From the NCBI GenBank assembly GCA_027493885.1, contig JAOSJZ010000001.1, forward strand, positions 2,722,622 through 2,786,621: a stretch of 64,000 nucleotides of DNA. Reading direction: 5' to 3'. The stretch is from Gaiella sp. (GTDB taxonomy: Bacteria; Actinomycetota; Thermoleophilia; Gaiellales; Gaiellaceae). Of this stretch, positions 24,692-33,980 are shown piece after piece (position 1 is the first letter of the stretch; each line of letters begins with the position of its first letter). Position numbers and translations under genes: made by a program. The notes beneath the pieces are model-generated. The model was not told the origin of the DNA. It saw only the letters and a program-made list of their open reading frames with translations, and ran no database searches.

Positions 24692-26347
24692 TCAGAACAG
24701 GCCGACGGTGTTGCCGCGCTCGTCGACGTCGATCGAGAAGGCGGCCGGGGTCTTGCCGAGCCCCGGCATCGTCTGCATGTCGCCGCAGAGCGCGACGATC
24801 CAGCCGGCGCCCGTATAGGGCCGTAGGTCGCGCACGGTGACCGTGAACCCCGTCGGGGCGTTCAGGAGCGAGGCGTCGTGCGAGAGCGAGAGGTGTGTCT
24901 TCGCCATGCAGATTGGCAGCTGCCCGAGCCCGGACGCCTCGAGCGCCGCGGCCTTCTCCTTCGCGGTCTTCAGCAGGAAGATGTCGTCGGCGCCGTACAC
25001 GTTCGTCGCGATCGCGCGGATCTTCTCCTCGATCGGGGCCGCGAGGTCGTATGCGAAGCGGAAGTCGTTCGGCTCCTCGGCCGCCGCGACGACGGCCTCG
25101 GCGAGCGCCGTGGTGCCCCGGCCACCCTGCTCGAAGCCCGCGTTGACCTCGGCCGCGTACGCACCCTGCTCGAGCGCCAGGCGCTTCACGAGCTCGAGCT
25201 CGTCCGCGGTGTCGGTCGGGAACTTGTTGACCGCGACGACGGCGTTGAGCCCGAAATGCCGCACGATCCCGATGTGGCGCGCGAGATTCGCCGAGCCACG
25301 CTCGATCTCGGCGATCCCGCCGTCGATCTTGCCGCCGTGGTGCTTGAGCGCCCGCACGGTCACGACGAGCACCGTCGCGCTCGGACGCAGCCCGCCGATC
25401 CGGCACGTGATGTCGAAGAACTTCTCCATCCCCATGTCCGCGGCGAAGCCCGACTCGGTGACCAGGTAGTCGCCGAGCTTCAGACCGACGCGGTCGGCGA
25501 CGAGCGAGTTGTTGCCGTGTGCGATGTTGCCGAACGGCCCGCAGTGGATGAACGCGGGCTGACCCTCGAGCGTCTGCACGAGGTTCGGCTTGATCGCCTC
25601 CTTGAGCAGCACCGCCATCGACCCGGCGGCGCCGAGCTGCTCAGCCGTGACCGGCTCGCCCTCGAAGGTCTGGCCGACGGTGATGCGGCCGAGACTGGCC
25701 CGCATGTCGGCGAGGTCCCGCGAGACGGCGACGAGCGCCATGATCTCGCTTGCCGCGGTGATGTCGAACCCCGTCTGCCGCGGGTAGCCGTTCACGCGCC
25801 CGCCGAGCGAGGTGACGATGTCGCGCAGCGAGCGGTCGTTCATGTCCATGCACCGGCGCCAGGAGATGGTGAGCGGGTCGATGCCGAGCCGGTTCCCGTG
25901 CAGGAGGTGCGCGTCGATCAGCGCTGCGAGCAGGTTGTTCGCAGCGGTGATCGCGTGGATGTCGCCCGTGAAGTGGAGGTTCAAGTCCTCCATCGGCACG
26001 ACCTGGGTATAGCCACCGCCTGCCGCGCCGCCCTTGATCCCGAACACGGGGCCGAGCGACGCCTCGCGGATCGCGAGCACCGGCCGGTGGCCGATCTGGC
26101 CGAGCCCCTGCGTCAGCGCCACCGCCGTGGTCGTCTTGCCCTCTCCGGCCGGCGTCGGCGTGATCGCCGTCACGTTGACGATCTTCCCGTCCGGCCGGTC
26201 GGCGAGCCGCTCGAGGATCGAGAGGTCGACCTTCGCCTTGTAGCGGCCGTACAGCTCGAGCTCATCCGGCTCGATCCCCGCCTCGGCGGCGACGTCGGCG
26301 ATGGGGCGAAGCGTCGCCTCCTGGGCGATCTCGAGACTCGAGAGCAT
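24692..26347 (-). CDS. fhs: formate-tetrahydrofolate ligase
   Basis: 551 residues from ATG 26347, the normal length. ATP-binding TPAGEGKTTTAVALTQGL (Lys71), then GIKGGAAGGGYTQVVPMEDL, NRLGIDPLTISWRR and the late IVALCGDMQTMPGLG, all hallmarks. It joins formate to THF with ATP to give 10-formyl-THF for purine and fMet synthesis, or runs in reverse. Divergent from thyA-folA, giving a local one-carbon cluster; the 120-base gap holds both promoters. Confidence 0.96.
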   Translation of the reverse strand: MLSSLEIAQEATLRPIADVAAEAGIEPDELELYGRYKAKVDLSILERLADRPDGKIVNVTAITPTPAGEGKTTTAVALTQGLGQIGHRPVLAIREASLGPVFGIKGGAAGGGYTQVVPMEDLNLHFTGDIHAITAANNLLAALIDAHLLHGNRLGIDPLTISWRRCMDMNDRSLRDIVTSLGGRVNGYPRQTGFDITAASEIMALVAVSRDLADMRASLGRITVGQTFEGEPVTAEQLGAAGSMAVLLKEAIKPNLVQTLEGQPAFIHCGPFGNIAHGNNSLVADRVGLKLGDYLVTESGFAADMGMEKFFDITCRIGGLRPSATVLVVTVRALKHHGGKIDGGIAEIERGSANLARHIGIVRHFGLNAVVAVNKFPTDTADELELVKRLALEQGAYAAEVNAGFEQGGRGTTALAEAVVAAAEEPNDFRFAYDLAAPIEEKIRAIATNVYGADDIFLLKTAKEKAAALEASGLGQLPICMAKTHLSLSHDASLLNAPTGFTVTVRDLRPYTGAGWIVALCGDMQTMPGLGKTPAAFSIDVDERGNTVGLF

Positions 26348-26467
26348 GGGTCCGGTCCCTCCTGGGTCGATGTCGGTGCGGAGGTATAGCTCGCGCCGAG
26401 TTTCGCGTGACGGCGAACGTGACCTGGGCGACGCCGCAGGCGGCGCTCGGATTGGCACAATCGAGGC

Positions 26468-27262
26468 ATGGAGCAGTACCTCGACCTCCTGCGGCGGGTG
26501 CTCGACGAGGGCGTTCGCAAGGAAGACCGCACCGGCACGGGGACGCTGTCCGTCTTCGGCCACCAGATGCGCTTCGACCTGCGCGCCGGCTTCCCCCTCG
26601 TGACGACGAAGAAGGTGCACGTCCCGTCGGTGGTCTCCGAGCTGATCTGGTTCGTCCGCGGCGACACGAACGTCGGCTGGCTCCACGACCACGGTGTCAC
26701 GATCTGGGACGAGTGGGCCGACGAGACGGGCGACCTGGGGCCGATCTACGGCTACCAGTGGCGTTCCTGGCCGGCGCCGGACGGTCGCCACCTCGACCAG
26801 CTCGCGGCGGTGATCGAGCAGATCCGCGACGAGCCCGACTCGCGCCGCCACGTGGTCAGCGCCTGGAACGTCGCCGACCTGCCGCGGATGGCGCTCGCCC
26901 CGTGCCATGCGCTGTTCCAGTTCTACGTCGCCGACCGCCGGCTCTCGTGCCAGCTGTACCAGCGCTCCGGCGACCTCTTCCTCGGCGTGCCGTTCAACAT
27001 CGCCTCGTACGCGCTCCTCACGCACATGGTCGCCCAGGTGACCGACCTCGAGGTCGGCGACTTCGTCCACACGCTCGGCGACGCGCACCTCTACCGCAAC
27101 CACCGAGACCAGGCCCGGGAGCAGCTGACCCGCGAGCCGAGGCCTCTGCCCGAGCTTCGTCTCGACCCATCCTGCCGAGCGATCGACGCCTTCACGCCCG
27201 AGTCGGTGCAGGTCGTCGGCTACGACCCGCATCCCGCGATCCGCGCGCCGATCGCGGTCTAG
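26468..27262 (+). CDS. thyA: thymidylate synthase
   Basis: 264 residues, the short bacterial ThyA form. Nucleophile Cys146 in [12 protein letters not shown]; dUMP site [15 protein letters not shown]; folate-binding [15 protein letters not shown]. Makes dTMP from dUMP while oxidising methylene-THF to DHF, which the next gene's enzyme reduces. Followed after 5 bases by folA. Confidence 0.97.
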   Translation: MEQYLDLLRRVLDEGVRKEDRTGTGTLSVFGHQMRFDLRAGFPLVTTKKVHVPSVVSELIWFVRGDTNVGWLHDHGVTIWDEWADETGDLGPIYGYQWRSWPAPDGRHLDQLAAVIEQIRDEPDSRRHVVSAWNVADLPRMALAPCHALFQFYVADRRLSCQLYQRSGDLFLGVPFNIASYALLTHMVAQVTDLEVGDFVHTLGDAHLYRNHRDQAREQLTREPRPLPELRLDPSCRAIDAFTPESVQVVGYDPHPAIRAPIAV

Positions 27263-27267
27263 CTCTC

Positions 27268-27783
27268 GTGACGGTGACGATCGTCGCAGCGGTCGCGCGG
27301 AACGGCGTCATCGGCGTCGACGGAGGGCTTCCGTGGCACCTGCCCGACGATCTGCGCCGGTTCAAGGCGCTGACGCTCGGCCACGTGCTCGTGATGGGCC
27401 GGAAGACGTACGAGTCGATCGGCCGGCCGCTCCCGGGGAGGACGACGATCGTCGTCACGCGCAGCCCGGGGTGGGACCCCGGCTCGAGCGACGTGGTCGT
27501 CGCGCCCGGAGTCGCCGAGGCGATCGACGCGGCGGTCGCGATCGCCCCGGAGGTCTTCGTCGTCGGCGGTGCGCAGGTCTACGCCGCCGCGCTACCGCTC
27601 GCCGACCGTCTCGAGCTCACGTTCGTCGACTGTGAGCCGGAGGGCGACACGCGCTTCCCCGACGTCGCCTGGCACGACTGGTGCGAGCTCCGCCGCGAGC
27701 AGGCCGAGGGCTCCGTATACGTGACGTACGAGCGCGCCGAGTCATCTGGCCTCCGTTCGGCGCAGCCGGACGGAGGCCGGTAG
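27268..27783 (+). CDS. folA: dihydrofolate reductase
   Basis: 171 residues from GTG 27268, 5 bases after thyA. NGVIGVDGGLPWHLPDDLRRF (Trp and Asp of the active site; the string continues FKALT), MGRKTYESIGRPLPGR and VVGGAQVYAAAL for NADPH binding are all present. Regenerates THF from the DHF made by ThyA; gene order thyA-folA is a classic operon. The C-terminal ~12 residues (after YERAE) are a variable tail that reaches almost to greA. Confidence 0.95.
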   Translation: MTVTIVAAVARNGVIGVDGGLPWHLPDDLRRFKALTLGHVLVMGRKTYESIGRPLPGRTTIVVTRSPGWDPGSSDVVVAPGVAEAIDAAVAIAPEVFVVGGAQVYAAALPLADRLELTFVDCEPEGDTRFPDVAWHDWCELRREQAEGSVYVTYERAESSGLRSAQPDGGR

Positions 27784-27793
27784 CCTCAGCCGC

Positions 27794-28246
27794 ATGGCGA
27801 ACGGCGGCGAGGTGCTGACGCACGATCAGATGGTGGCGCTCCAGGCCGAGCTCGCCGAGCTCGAGGGGCCGCGGCGGGCGGCGGCGATCGAGGCGATCGC
27901 GACGGCGCGCTCGTTCGGCGACCTCTCGGAGAACTTCGAGTACCACGCGGCGAAGAACGAGCAGGGGCTGCTCGAGGCGCGGATCGCAAAGCTCCGCGCG
28001 CGGGTCGCCGGGGCCGTCGTCGTCGACCACGACACCGACGATCACGTCGGTCCCGGCTCGATCGTAGAGATCGCCGACGAGCAGGGCGACGTGATCGAGG
28101 TGACGATCTCCTCGGTCGGCGGGGGCGTCTCGCCCGACTCGCCGCTGGGCTCCGCCCTGATGGGCAAGGGCGTCGGGGACGTCGTCTCGGTCGAGGCGCC
28201 GCGCGGCTCGTGGCAGGCGACGGTGCGCTCGATCCGGCGCGCATGA
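27794..28246 (+). CDS. greA: transcript cleavage factor GreA
   Basis: 150 residues. N-terminal coiled coil with the acidic tip SFGDLSENFEYHAAKNEQ, whose D/E residues reach into the RNA polymerase secondary channel, then a C-terminal FKBP-like domain ending SPLGSALMGKGVGDVV. Rescues backtracked polymerase. Slightly short of the usual 157. Downstream of folA by 10 bases, probably the end of the same transcript. Confidence 0.92.
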   Translation: MANGGEVLTHDQMVALQAELAELEGPRRAAAIEAIATARSFGDLSENFEYHAAKNEQGLLEARIAKLRARVAGAVVVDHDTDDHVGPGSIVEIADEQGDVIEVTISSVGGGVSPDSPLGSALMGKGVGDVVSVEAPRGSWQATVRSIRRA

Positions 28247-28273
28247 GGCAGCTGTCGCCTCGGCGGACGGAGG

Positions 28274-28293
28274 TGTCCGGCTGAAGTCGGACA
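28274..28293. repeat. intergenic palindrome, family A copy 2 (imperfect)
   Basis: TGTCCGGCT-GA-AGTCGGACA; one G replaces A in the left arm compared with the copy at 15312. It lies after greA and 11 bases before the start of the next gene. Confidence 0.6.
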
Positions 28294-28304
28294 GCTCCAC
28301 CGCC

Positions 28305-29645
28305 GTGCACGAGCAGCTCCCGGCGCTGATGCGCCGCGAGGAGGAGCGCTTTGCACGCGAGCATCCGCGCTCGCGCTCGCTCGCCCGGAACGCGCGAGAG
28401 CACCTGCTCGCCGGTGTCCCGATGCACTGGATGGCGAAGTGGCCCGGCGGCTTCCCGGTGTTCGTCGCGGAGGCACGAGGTAGCCGCTTCACGGACGTCG
28501 ACGGCCGCCGGTACGTCGACTTCTGCCTCGGCGACACGGGAGCGATGAGCGGCCACGCGCCCGAGGCGACCCTGCGCGCGATCGCGGAGCAGTCGCGGCG
28601 GGGAATCACGACGATGCTGCCGACGGAGGACGCCATCGAGGTCTCGGGCGAGCTCGCGCGGCGCTTCGGCGTTACCCGCTGGCAGTTCGCGCTGACGGCG
28701 ACCGACGCGAACCGGTTCTCGATCCGCCTCGCACGACACGTCACGAGGCGCCCGAAGGTGCTCGTGTTCAACTGGTGCTACCACGGCACGGTCGACGAGA
28801 CGTTCGCCACCCTCGCAGCGGGTCGCGTCGTCGCGCGGCGCGGCAACCTCGGCCCGCCCGTGGCGCCGGGAGAGACGACGAAGGTGGTCGAGTGGAACGA
28901 CGTGGCGGCGCTCGAAGCGGCGCTGGCGCCCGGCGACGTCGCGGTCGTCCTGACGGAGCCGGCGCTCACGAACATCGGGATCGTCCACCCCGAGCCCGGA
29001 TTCCACGACGCGCTGCGGGCCCTGACTCGCGACACCGGGACGCTGCTCGCTATCGACGAGACGCACACGATCTGCTGCGGGCCCGGCGGCTTCACGCGGG
29101 CGCACGGCCTCGAGCCGGACGTCGTCACCGTCGGGAAGCCGATCGCCGGGGGGATTCCGGCATCCGCCTACGGGTTCACCGACGTGCTCGCGGAGCGCGT
29201 CGCCGCGTCGATCGAGGTCGAAGACGTCGACGTCGGCGGCGTCGGCGGCACCCTCGCAGGGAACGCGCTCTCGCTTGCGGCGATGCGCGCGACACTCGCG
29301 GAGGTCCTGACCGAGGAGGCCTTCGCCCGGATGATCCTGCTCGCCGAGCGATGGACCGACGGCGTCGAGCAGGCGATCGAGGAGACGCGGCTTCCGTGGC
29401 ACGTGACCCGGCTCGGCTGCCGCGCCGAGTATCTCTTCGGTCCCGACCGGCCCCGCAACGGGACGGAGGCCCATGCGGCCGGCGACTTCGCGCTCGAGCG
29501 CTACATGCACCTCTACGCGCTCAACCGCGGGATCCTGCTGACGCCGTTTCACAACATGGCGCTGATGTCACCGGCGACGACCGAGGCGGATGTCGACCGG
29601 CACACCGAGGTGTTCGGCGAGGCGGTGCGTGAGCTCGCCGCCTGA
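28305..29645 (+). CDS. class III aminotransferase, glutamate-1-semialdehyde aminomutase-like
   Basis: 446 residues from GTG 28305. PLP fold-type I: NWCYHGTVDETF, IDETHTICCGPGGF (Asp contacting PLP) and the lysine in TVGKPIAGGIPASAYGF; ends with LNRGILLTPFHNMALMSP. The transaminase shows an unusual start (VPMHWMAKWPGGFPVFV) shared by GSA-aminomutase-like aspartate aminotransferase family proteins of unknown substrate. Not likely to be HemL itself: no heme genes nearby and the length is about 20 residues longer. Cytoplasmic. Confidence 0.85.
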   Translation: MHEQLPALMRREEERFAREHPRSRSLARNAREHLLAGVPMHWMAKWPGGFPVFVAEARGSRFTDVDGRRYVDFCLGDTGAMSGHAPEATLRAIAEQSRRGITTMLPTEDAIEVSGELARRFGVTRWQFALTATDANRFSIRLARHVTRRPKVLVFNWCYHGTVDETFATLAAGRVVARRGNLGPPVAPGETTKVVEWNDVAALEAALAPGDVAVVLTEPALTNIGIVHPEPGFHDALRALTRDTGTLLAIDETHTICCGPGGFTRAHGLEPDVVTVGKPIAGGIPASAYGFTDVLAERVAASIEVEDVDVGGVGGTLAGNALSLAAMRATLAEVLTEEAFARMILLAERWTDGVEQAIEETRLPWHVTRLGCRAEYLFGPDRPRNGTEAHAAGDFALERYMHLYALNRGILLTPFHNMALMSPATTEADVDRHTEVFGEAVRELAA

Positions 29646-29663
29646 AGGCGGCCGCGGGAAAAC

Positions 29664-29766
29664 TCGCAAATTGCGAAGATCTGACGGCCGGGCGCTTGCG
29701 GCCGCCGATAGCCGCACGTAGGGTGCGTCCATCTGAGCCGGCGGGCCTTCGGGTTTGCCGGCTCAG
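29664..29766. other. intergenic stretch with two inverted repeats
   Basis: TCGCAAATTGCGA (29664-29676) is a perfect 13-base palindrome; CTGAGCCGGC (29733-29742) and GCCGGCTCAG (29757-29766) form a 10-bp stem. The second looks like a terminator of the aminotransferase gene or a leader hairpin for the following locus. Confidence 0.5.
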
Positions 29767-29814
29767 TGTCTTTCTGCGGTCGCTCGCTCCGCCCCGGGCC
29801 GTAGCGTTGCGGCG

Positions 29815-31486
29815 GTGAGCGGGCGCCTCCTCGTCTCGGTCGGGCCGGCCCTCGTCATCGCCGCCGTCGCGTGGTCGGGCGGCGGGTTCTACCCCCGAAG
29901 CTGGGGCGCGCTGCTTCTGCTGGAGGCGATCGTCGTCGCCGCGGCGGCGATCGTCGCGACCTCGGTCGAGGACAGCGCGACGCGCGGGCCGTCGTGCTGG
30001 CGCTGGTCGGGCTCGCGGTTTGGCAGCTCGCGTCGCGCGCGTGGGCCGTCGCCCCGGACGCGGCTGTCCTCGAGGCGGAACGGACGCTCGTCTACGCCGG
30101 CGCCGCCGCCGCGGCCCTCCTCGTCGTCACGCGCGACTGCGCCGCCGCGCTCGTGCTGGGCACGATCTGCGGGGCCGGGGCCGTGACGCTGGGCGGCCTC
30201 GCAGAGCACGTGCTCGGGGCGGGCGTCCCGAGCGACCGGTTGGAGCTCCCCGTCGGCTATGCGAATGCGGCGGGCATCCTCGCCGCCGTCTCCCTGCTCC
30301 TCGGCCTCGGGCTCGCGTCCGACGGGCCGGCCGCCCGGCGAGCGCTCGCCGCCGGACTTGCGCCCCCCGCGGCGGTGTCGCTCTACCTCTCGCTGTCGCG
30401 GGGTGCAGTCCTCGCCGCGGCGCTCGGGCTGGCGGTGCTCGCCGTGACGACGCGACCCGCGAGCCGTCTCGCGCCGACGGCGCTCGTCGGCACGGTCGCC
30501 GGTGTCGCGGTCGTCCTCGCGTGGTGGATCGGCAGCTTCGGCGAGACGGGCGTGACCGCCCTCGAGGCGGCCTCGCTCGCCGTGCTCGCCTGCCTCGCGC
30601 TCGCGGCCGGCGCGGTCGCGGCCCGGCCGCCCCGCGTGCGACTCCCACGCGTCCCGCGGCGCCGCGCCGTGGCTCTCGGGGCCGCCGCGATCCTCCTCGT
30701 CGCAGGCGCGATCGTCGTCGCGGGCGAGCGCGAGGTGCGCGTCGCCCGGCCCGCGCCGGCGAGCCAGCAGGGTGCTCCAGACCGTCTGCTCTCGACGTCC
30801 ACGAGCTTCCGCGCCGACTACTGGGACGTGGCCGCCGCCATGGTCTGAGCTCGGGGCCGTTGGCATCGCTCTCCTGCTCGTGGCGTTGCTCGTCCCGTTC
30901 GCCGGGGTTCGTCGCGCGATTCGCGAGCCCGTGGGCGTCGCTGCGCTCGCCGCCTACGTTGCGCTCCTCGCCCATGCCGTGCTCGACTGGGACTGGGAGC
31001 TGCCGGCCGTCACGTTCTGCACCGTCTTCCTCGGGGTTGCGCTCGTGCGGCTCGGAAGCAGCGGCGTGCGGCGCCGGCTCCGCGCAGGCTCGAGAACCGT
31101 GCTCCTCCTCGCCGCGACGGCGCTCGGGGCCGTCGCGGTCGTCGTGCACGTGGGGAACGGCGCGCTCGCCGACGCCCAGGATGCGCTCGACCGAGGCGAG
31201 ACGACGCTCGCGCGGCGCGACGCCGAGCGCGCGCGGCGCTTCGCGCCCTGGGCAGCCGAGCCCTTGCGGCTTCTCGGGGAGGCAGAGCTCGCGGAGGGCA
31301 GGCCGGTGGCGGCCCGCCGACACCTCCTCCGCTCCCTCGAGGACGACCCAGGCTCGTGGGACGCCTGGCTCGACCTCGCCCTCGTCACGCGCGGCGACGA
31401 GCGCGTGCGCGCGCACGCGCGCGGTCGAGCTCAACCTGCGTGCCCCCGAGCTTGACGCGGCGGCCAGGGTGGCCGACCATCCCTGA
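29815..31486 (+). pseudogene. O-antigen ligase/polymerase-like membrane protein with TPR-like tail, decayed
   Basis: The protein can only be read by joining several frames. GTG 29815 opens LLVSVGPALVIAAVAW; near 29983 the frame moves by -1 to AVVLALVGLAVWQLASRAWA and continues with O-antigen ligase features (PVGYANAAGILAA, then YLSLSRGAVLAAALGLAV) to RADYWDVAAAMV and a stop at 30848. The third frame resumes with ELGAVGIALLLVALLVPF and a tail with TPR-like repeats (ARRFAPWAAEPLRLLGEAEL). Between them the family's usual ~40 residues (the GAGTF...AHSLYLETLA part) are missing. A last shift near 31430 leads to VELNLRAPELDAAARV. Non-functional as given. Confidence 0.65.
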
Positions 31487-31593
31487 GTCGAGGGTTTTCG
31501 CCTCGGCCTCAGGGGAATGCGACCGATAGCGGTGGCGATGCTCCGACAGAGAGGGGACACATAAGAGATCGCGCATCCACGAGACGGATAGGC

Positions 31594-31796
31594 GTGGCGT
31601 CCGTCGTGGCCCTCGGGGCGGTGATCGCCTTCGCGGCGATCGGCGGCACCGGTCTGGCGGGCAGCCTCGCGAAGCCCGGCAAGTCCCAGTACGCGCCGGG
31701 TCAGTACCAGTACAGCGAGAAGAAGGTCACCGTCTGCCACAAGGGCAAGGCAACGGGAACGGCAAGGGCAAGGGGAACGGCGGCAACGGCAAGTAG
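31594..31796 (+). pseudogene. small secreted protein, C terminus frameshifted
   Basis: GTG 31594 opens a signal peptide (VVALGAVIAFAAIGGTGLAG), then YQYSEKKVTVCHKGK. The VTxCHKGK motif is found in small secreted proteins of this lineage. At 31747-31750 the frame must move by -1 (one G missing in AAGGGCAAGGCAAC) to give a Gly/Asn/Lys tail NGNGKGKGNGGNGK ending at the TAG 31794-31796; without the shift it runs into the neighbouring palindrome as nonsense. Function unknown. ATG-type starts further upstream are not available. Confidence 0.5.
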
Positions 31797-31813
31797 GGCT
31801 CCAGGCGCCGGGC

Positions 31814-31844
31814 GGGTCTGGCACCCGGAGGGGTGCCTGACCCC
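31814..31844. repeat. intergenic palindrome, family B copy 2 (inverted orientation)
   Basis: GGGTCTGGCACCC-GGAG-GGGTGCCTGACCC, the same element as at 24654 but reading from the other strand. Confidence 0.72.
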
Positions 31845-31893
31845 AGTGGCGCCTCCGGCAGGTGGGGACGGGTCGAGACTCGTTGGCGTCGCC

Positions 31894-31922
31894 GGGGTCA
31901 GGCACCTGCGGTGCCAGACCCC
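31894..31922. repeat. intergenic palindrome, family B copy 3
   Basis: GGGGTCAGGCACC-TGC-GGTGCCAGACCCC, 50 bases after copy 2 and facing it, just before the end of the convergent anti-sigma gene. Confidence 0.75.
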
Positions 31923-31950
31923 ACACCACACTCCACCTCAGACCCCATCT

Positions 31951-32502
31951 CTACGTCGTCAGCACGGGGGTCGTCTCGCCCGCGGGGACGACGACCCAGC
32001 CGTCGAAGTCGCGCAGTCCGTACGGCGCGTTGAGCGGCACCGTTGTCTCGCCGTCGGCGACGGCGAACGAGCCGCATGGCTCGGCGAGCTCGTCCCCGCG
32101 TGTCAACCACAGCTCGTAAAGCCCCGCCGGGAGGCCGCTGACGCGCAGCTCCATCGGCCAGTTGCCCGCCGCGTCCTGCGCGAAGAGATCGAGCGTCGCG
32201 CTCGCCGGTGCCGTTCCGGTCATCGCGACCGTCCGCACCGGGTCTTGGCCCCCGCCGCCCCCGGCGAGGTAGCCGAGCCCGAACAGCGCCAGCGCGGCGA
32301 CCGCTGCCGCGGCGAGGACGGTGGAGCGATACCGCCACGGGAACGGGATCACGCGGGCGGCCGGCGGCTCCGGCGCACGGGCCAGCGCGGGTGACAGCTC
32401 CGGCGGCGGGCCCGCCTGCTCGAGGAGCGCATGGACCCGCCCGAGTCGCTCGCGCTCGGCGGTGTCGAGCTCGTCGCCGACGATCTGGTTCAGGTCTCTC
32501 AT
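31951..32502 (-). CDS. anti-sigma factor, RskA-like
   Basis: 183 residues from ATG 32502, overlapping the sigma factor stop by 4 bases. Short acidic N-terminal region (NQIVGDELDTAERERLGRVH) that would grip the sigma factor, one membrane helix (TVLAAAAVAALALFGLGYLAG, residues ~62-80), and an extracytoplasmic domain with the RskA/anti-sigma-K pattern (WPMELRVSGLPAGLYELWL). No zinc-binding HxxxCxxC is seen, as in RskA. The sensor partner of the adjacent ECF sigma factor; it probably holds it at the membrane until cut by proteolysis. Confidence 0.85.
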   Translation of the reverse strand: MRDLNQIVGDELDTAERERLGRVHALLEQAGPPPELSPALARAPEPPAARVIPFPWRYRSTVLAAAAVAALALFGLGYLAGGGGGQDPVRTVAMTGTAPASATLDLFAQDAAGNWPMELRVSGLPAGLYELWLTRGDELAEPCGSFAVADGETTVPLNAPYGLRDFDGWVVVPAGETTPVLTT

Positions 32503-33047
32503 TCGAGCTCGCCCTCCAGCTCGCTCGCGAGACGGCCGAGCGCCGCCCGCGTCCGCGTCTTCACCGTACCGAGCGGCAGGCCGACGTAGTCGGCGATCTC
32601 GCTCTGCGACATCCCGCTCCAGTAGGCGAGCTCGACGAGCGACCGCTCGTGCTCGGGCAGCACCTCGAGCGCGCGGTGCACGCGCCACGCGACCCATTCG
32701 CTCTCGGCCGCTTGGGCGGGGCCAGGATCGCTCGCGGCGGCCTCGGGCGGGTCGGCGACGGTCGGGTCGGGTCTCCGGCGGAGACCGTCGACGATCGCGT
32801 TGCGAGCGACCGTGTAGAGCCACGACGTCGGTCGCCCGCGTGCCGGGTCGTAGCGGGAGGCCGACCGCCAGATGCGCGCGAAGGTCTCCTGCGCGGCGTC
32901 CTCGGCGCGGCCGCGGTCGCCGATCCGGCGCAACGCGACGCCGAGCACCGAGCGGGCATAGCGCCGGTAGAGCTCCTCGAACGCGGGTCGGTCGCCGGCG
33001 GCGATCAGCCCGAGGAGCTCCTCGTCGGTCCGCAGGTCCGATGCCAT
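32499..33047 (-). CDS. ECF-type RNA polymerase sigma factor, SigK-like
   Basis: 182 residues from ATG 33047. Region 2 (FEELYRRYARSVLGVALRRI, EDAAQETFARIW, PTSWLYTVARNAIVDGLRRR) and region 4 (LPEHERSLVELAYWSGMSQ, SEIADYVGLPLGTVKTRT). Upstream frame extends further but carries no family sequence. Co-translated with the RskA-like anti-sigma gene. The pair resembles SigK-RskA. Target promoters cannot be told from the window. Confidence 0.9.
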   Translation of the reverse strand: MASDLRTDEELLGLIAAGDRPAFEELYRRYARSVLGVALRRIGDRGRAEDAAQETFARIWRSASRYDPARGRPTSWLYTVARNAIVDGLRRRPDPTVADPPEAAASDPGPAQAAESEWVAWRVHRALEVLPEHERSLVELAYWSGMSQSEIADYVGLPLGTVKTRTRAALGRLASELEGELE

Positions 33048-33149
33048 CGCGAGGATGCTCGCCGCTCGGCGTGGGAACGGCAAGTCGGCCGGGCAGGCGA
33101 TGGCCGCGTCCATCATCGGGAGTACGCGCCTCGCCGCCGCTTGGATTCG

Positions 33150-33176
33150 GGCTGGAGCCGGGTAGCGGCTCCAGCC
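33150..33176 (-). terminator. hairpin after sod
   Basis: GGCTGGAGCC and GGCTCCAGCC form a perfect 10-bp stem with a 7-base loop, 24 bases past the sod stop. Confidence 0.6.
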
Positions 33177-33186
33177 CTGGTCCTGG

Positions 33187-33214
33187 GCGCGCTCGAGCGC
33201 TAGCTCGAGCGCGC
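33187..33214 (-). terminator. perfect 12-bp hairpin containing the sod stop codon
   Basis: GCGCGCTCGAGC-GCTA-GCTCGAGCGCGC; the loop holds the TAG of the superoxide dismutase gene. With the hairpin at 33150 it forms a double terminator. Confidence 0.55.
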
Positions 33215-33811
33215 AGCGTCGAACCTGGCCGCGACGGCGGTCCAGTCGACGACGTTCCACCACGCGGCGAGGTAGTCAGGCCGGCGGTTCTGGTAGTTGA
33301 GGTAGTACGCGTGCTCCCAGACGTCGATCCCCAGAATCGGCGTCTTCCCGTCCATCACCGGCGTGTCCTGGTTCGGTGTCGAGAGGACGGCAAGGCCCGT
33401 GCCGTCCCAGACGAGCCAGCTCCAGCCGGAGCCGAAGCGCTTCGCGCCGGCGTCGTTGACCTGCGTCTTCAGGTCGTCGAGCGACCCGAAGGTGTCCGTG
33501 ATCGCCGCCGCCAGTTCGCCCGCAGGCTCGCCGCCGCCGCCCGGCCCCATGATCTCCCAGAACAGCGTGTGGTTCGCGTGGCCGCCGCCGTTGTTGCGAA
33601 CGGCCATGCGCTTGTCCTCGGGGATGATCTCGAGGTTCGAGAGAACCGAGTCGATCGGCCGGTCGAGCCACTCCGTCCCCTCGAGCGCCGCGTTCAGGTT
33701 CGCGACGTACGCGCCGTGGTGCTTGTCGTGGTGGATCTCCATCGTGCGCGCGTCGATGTGCGGCTCGAGCGCGTCGAACGGGTACGTGAGATCGGGGACG
33801 GAGTACGCCAT
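33200..33811 (-). CDS. superoxide dismutase, Fe/Mn family
   Basis: 203 residues, strong ribosome site (GAAGGAGGCCACC before ATG). Metal ligands: His in [11 protein letters not shown], His in [15 protein letters not shown], and the [13 protein letters not shown] block with Asp and His. Detoxifies superoxide in the cytoplasm. Metal choice between Fe and Mn cannot be set with confidence. A long inverted repeat lies in its leader (33833-33870). Confidence 0.96.
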   Translation of the reverse strand: MAYSVPDLTYPFDALEPHIDARTMEIHHDKHHGAYVANLNAALEGTEWLDRPIDSVLSNLEIIPEDKRMAVRNNGGGHANHTLFWEIMGPGGGGEPAGELAAAITDTFGSLDDLKTQVNDAGAKRFGSGWSWLVWDGTGLAVLSTPNQDTPVMDGKTPILGIDVWEHAYYLNYQNRRPDYLAAWWNVVDWTAVAARFDAARSS

Positions 33812-33832
33812 CGGTGGCCTCCTTCGGTCGTC

Positions 33833-33870
33833 GAGTCGAGATGATCGACGGAACCGATCATCCTCGACTC
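33833..33870. promoter_or_regulatory. long inverted repeat in the sod leader
   Basis: GAGTCGAG-ATGATCG, spacer of 7, CGATCAT-C-CTCGACTC: 15 paired bases with one bulged C. It ends about 22 bases before the sod start and could be an operator for a redox or metal regulator or a leader hairpin. Confidence 0.5.
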
Positions 33871-33980
33871 AAGGATATGCTCCGGCCGGTCCCGTCCCGC
33901 CGATCGAGGAGCGCGATGGCACGTCGTCAACGGGTGGATCGCCTCGTACACGATCCCGTTCAGAGCCTCGGGCTCGTCCG

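Noticed and set aside
24692..27232. Upstream extension of the formate-THF ligase frame
   Set aside because: The extra ~295 residues are antisense to thyA; the family starts at ATG 26347.
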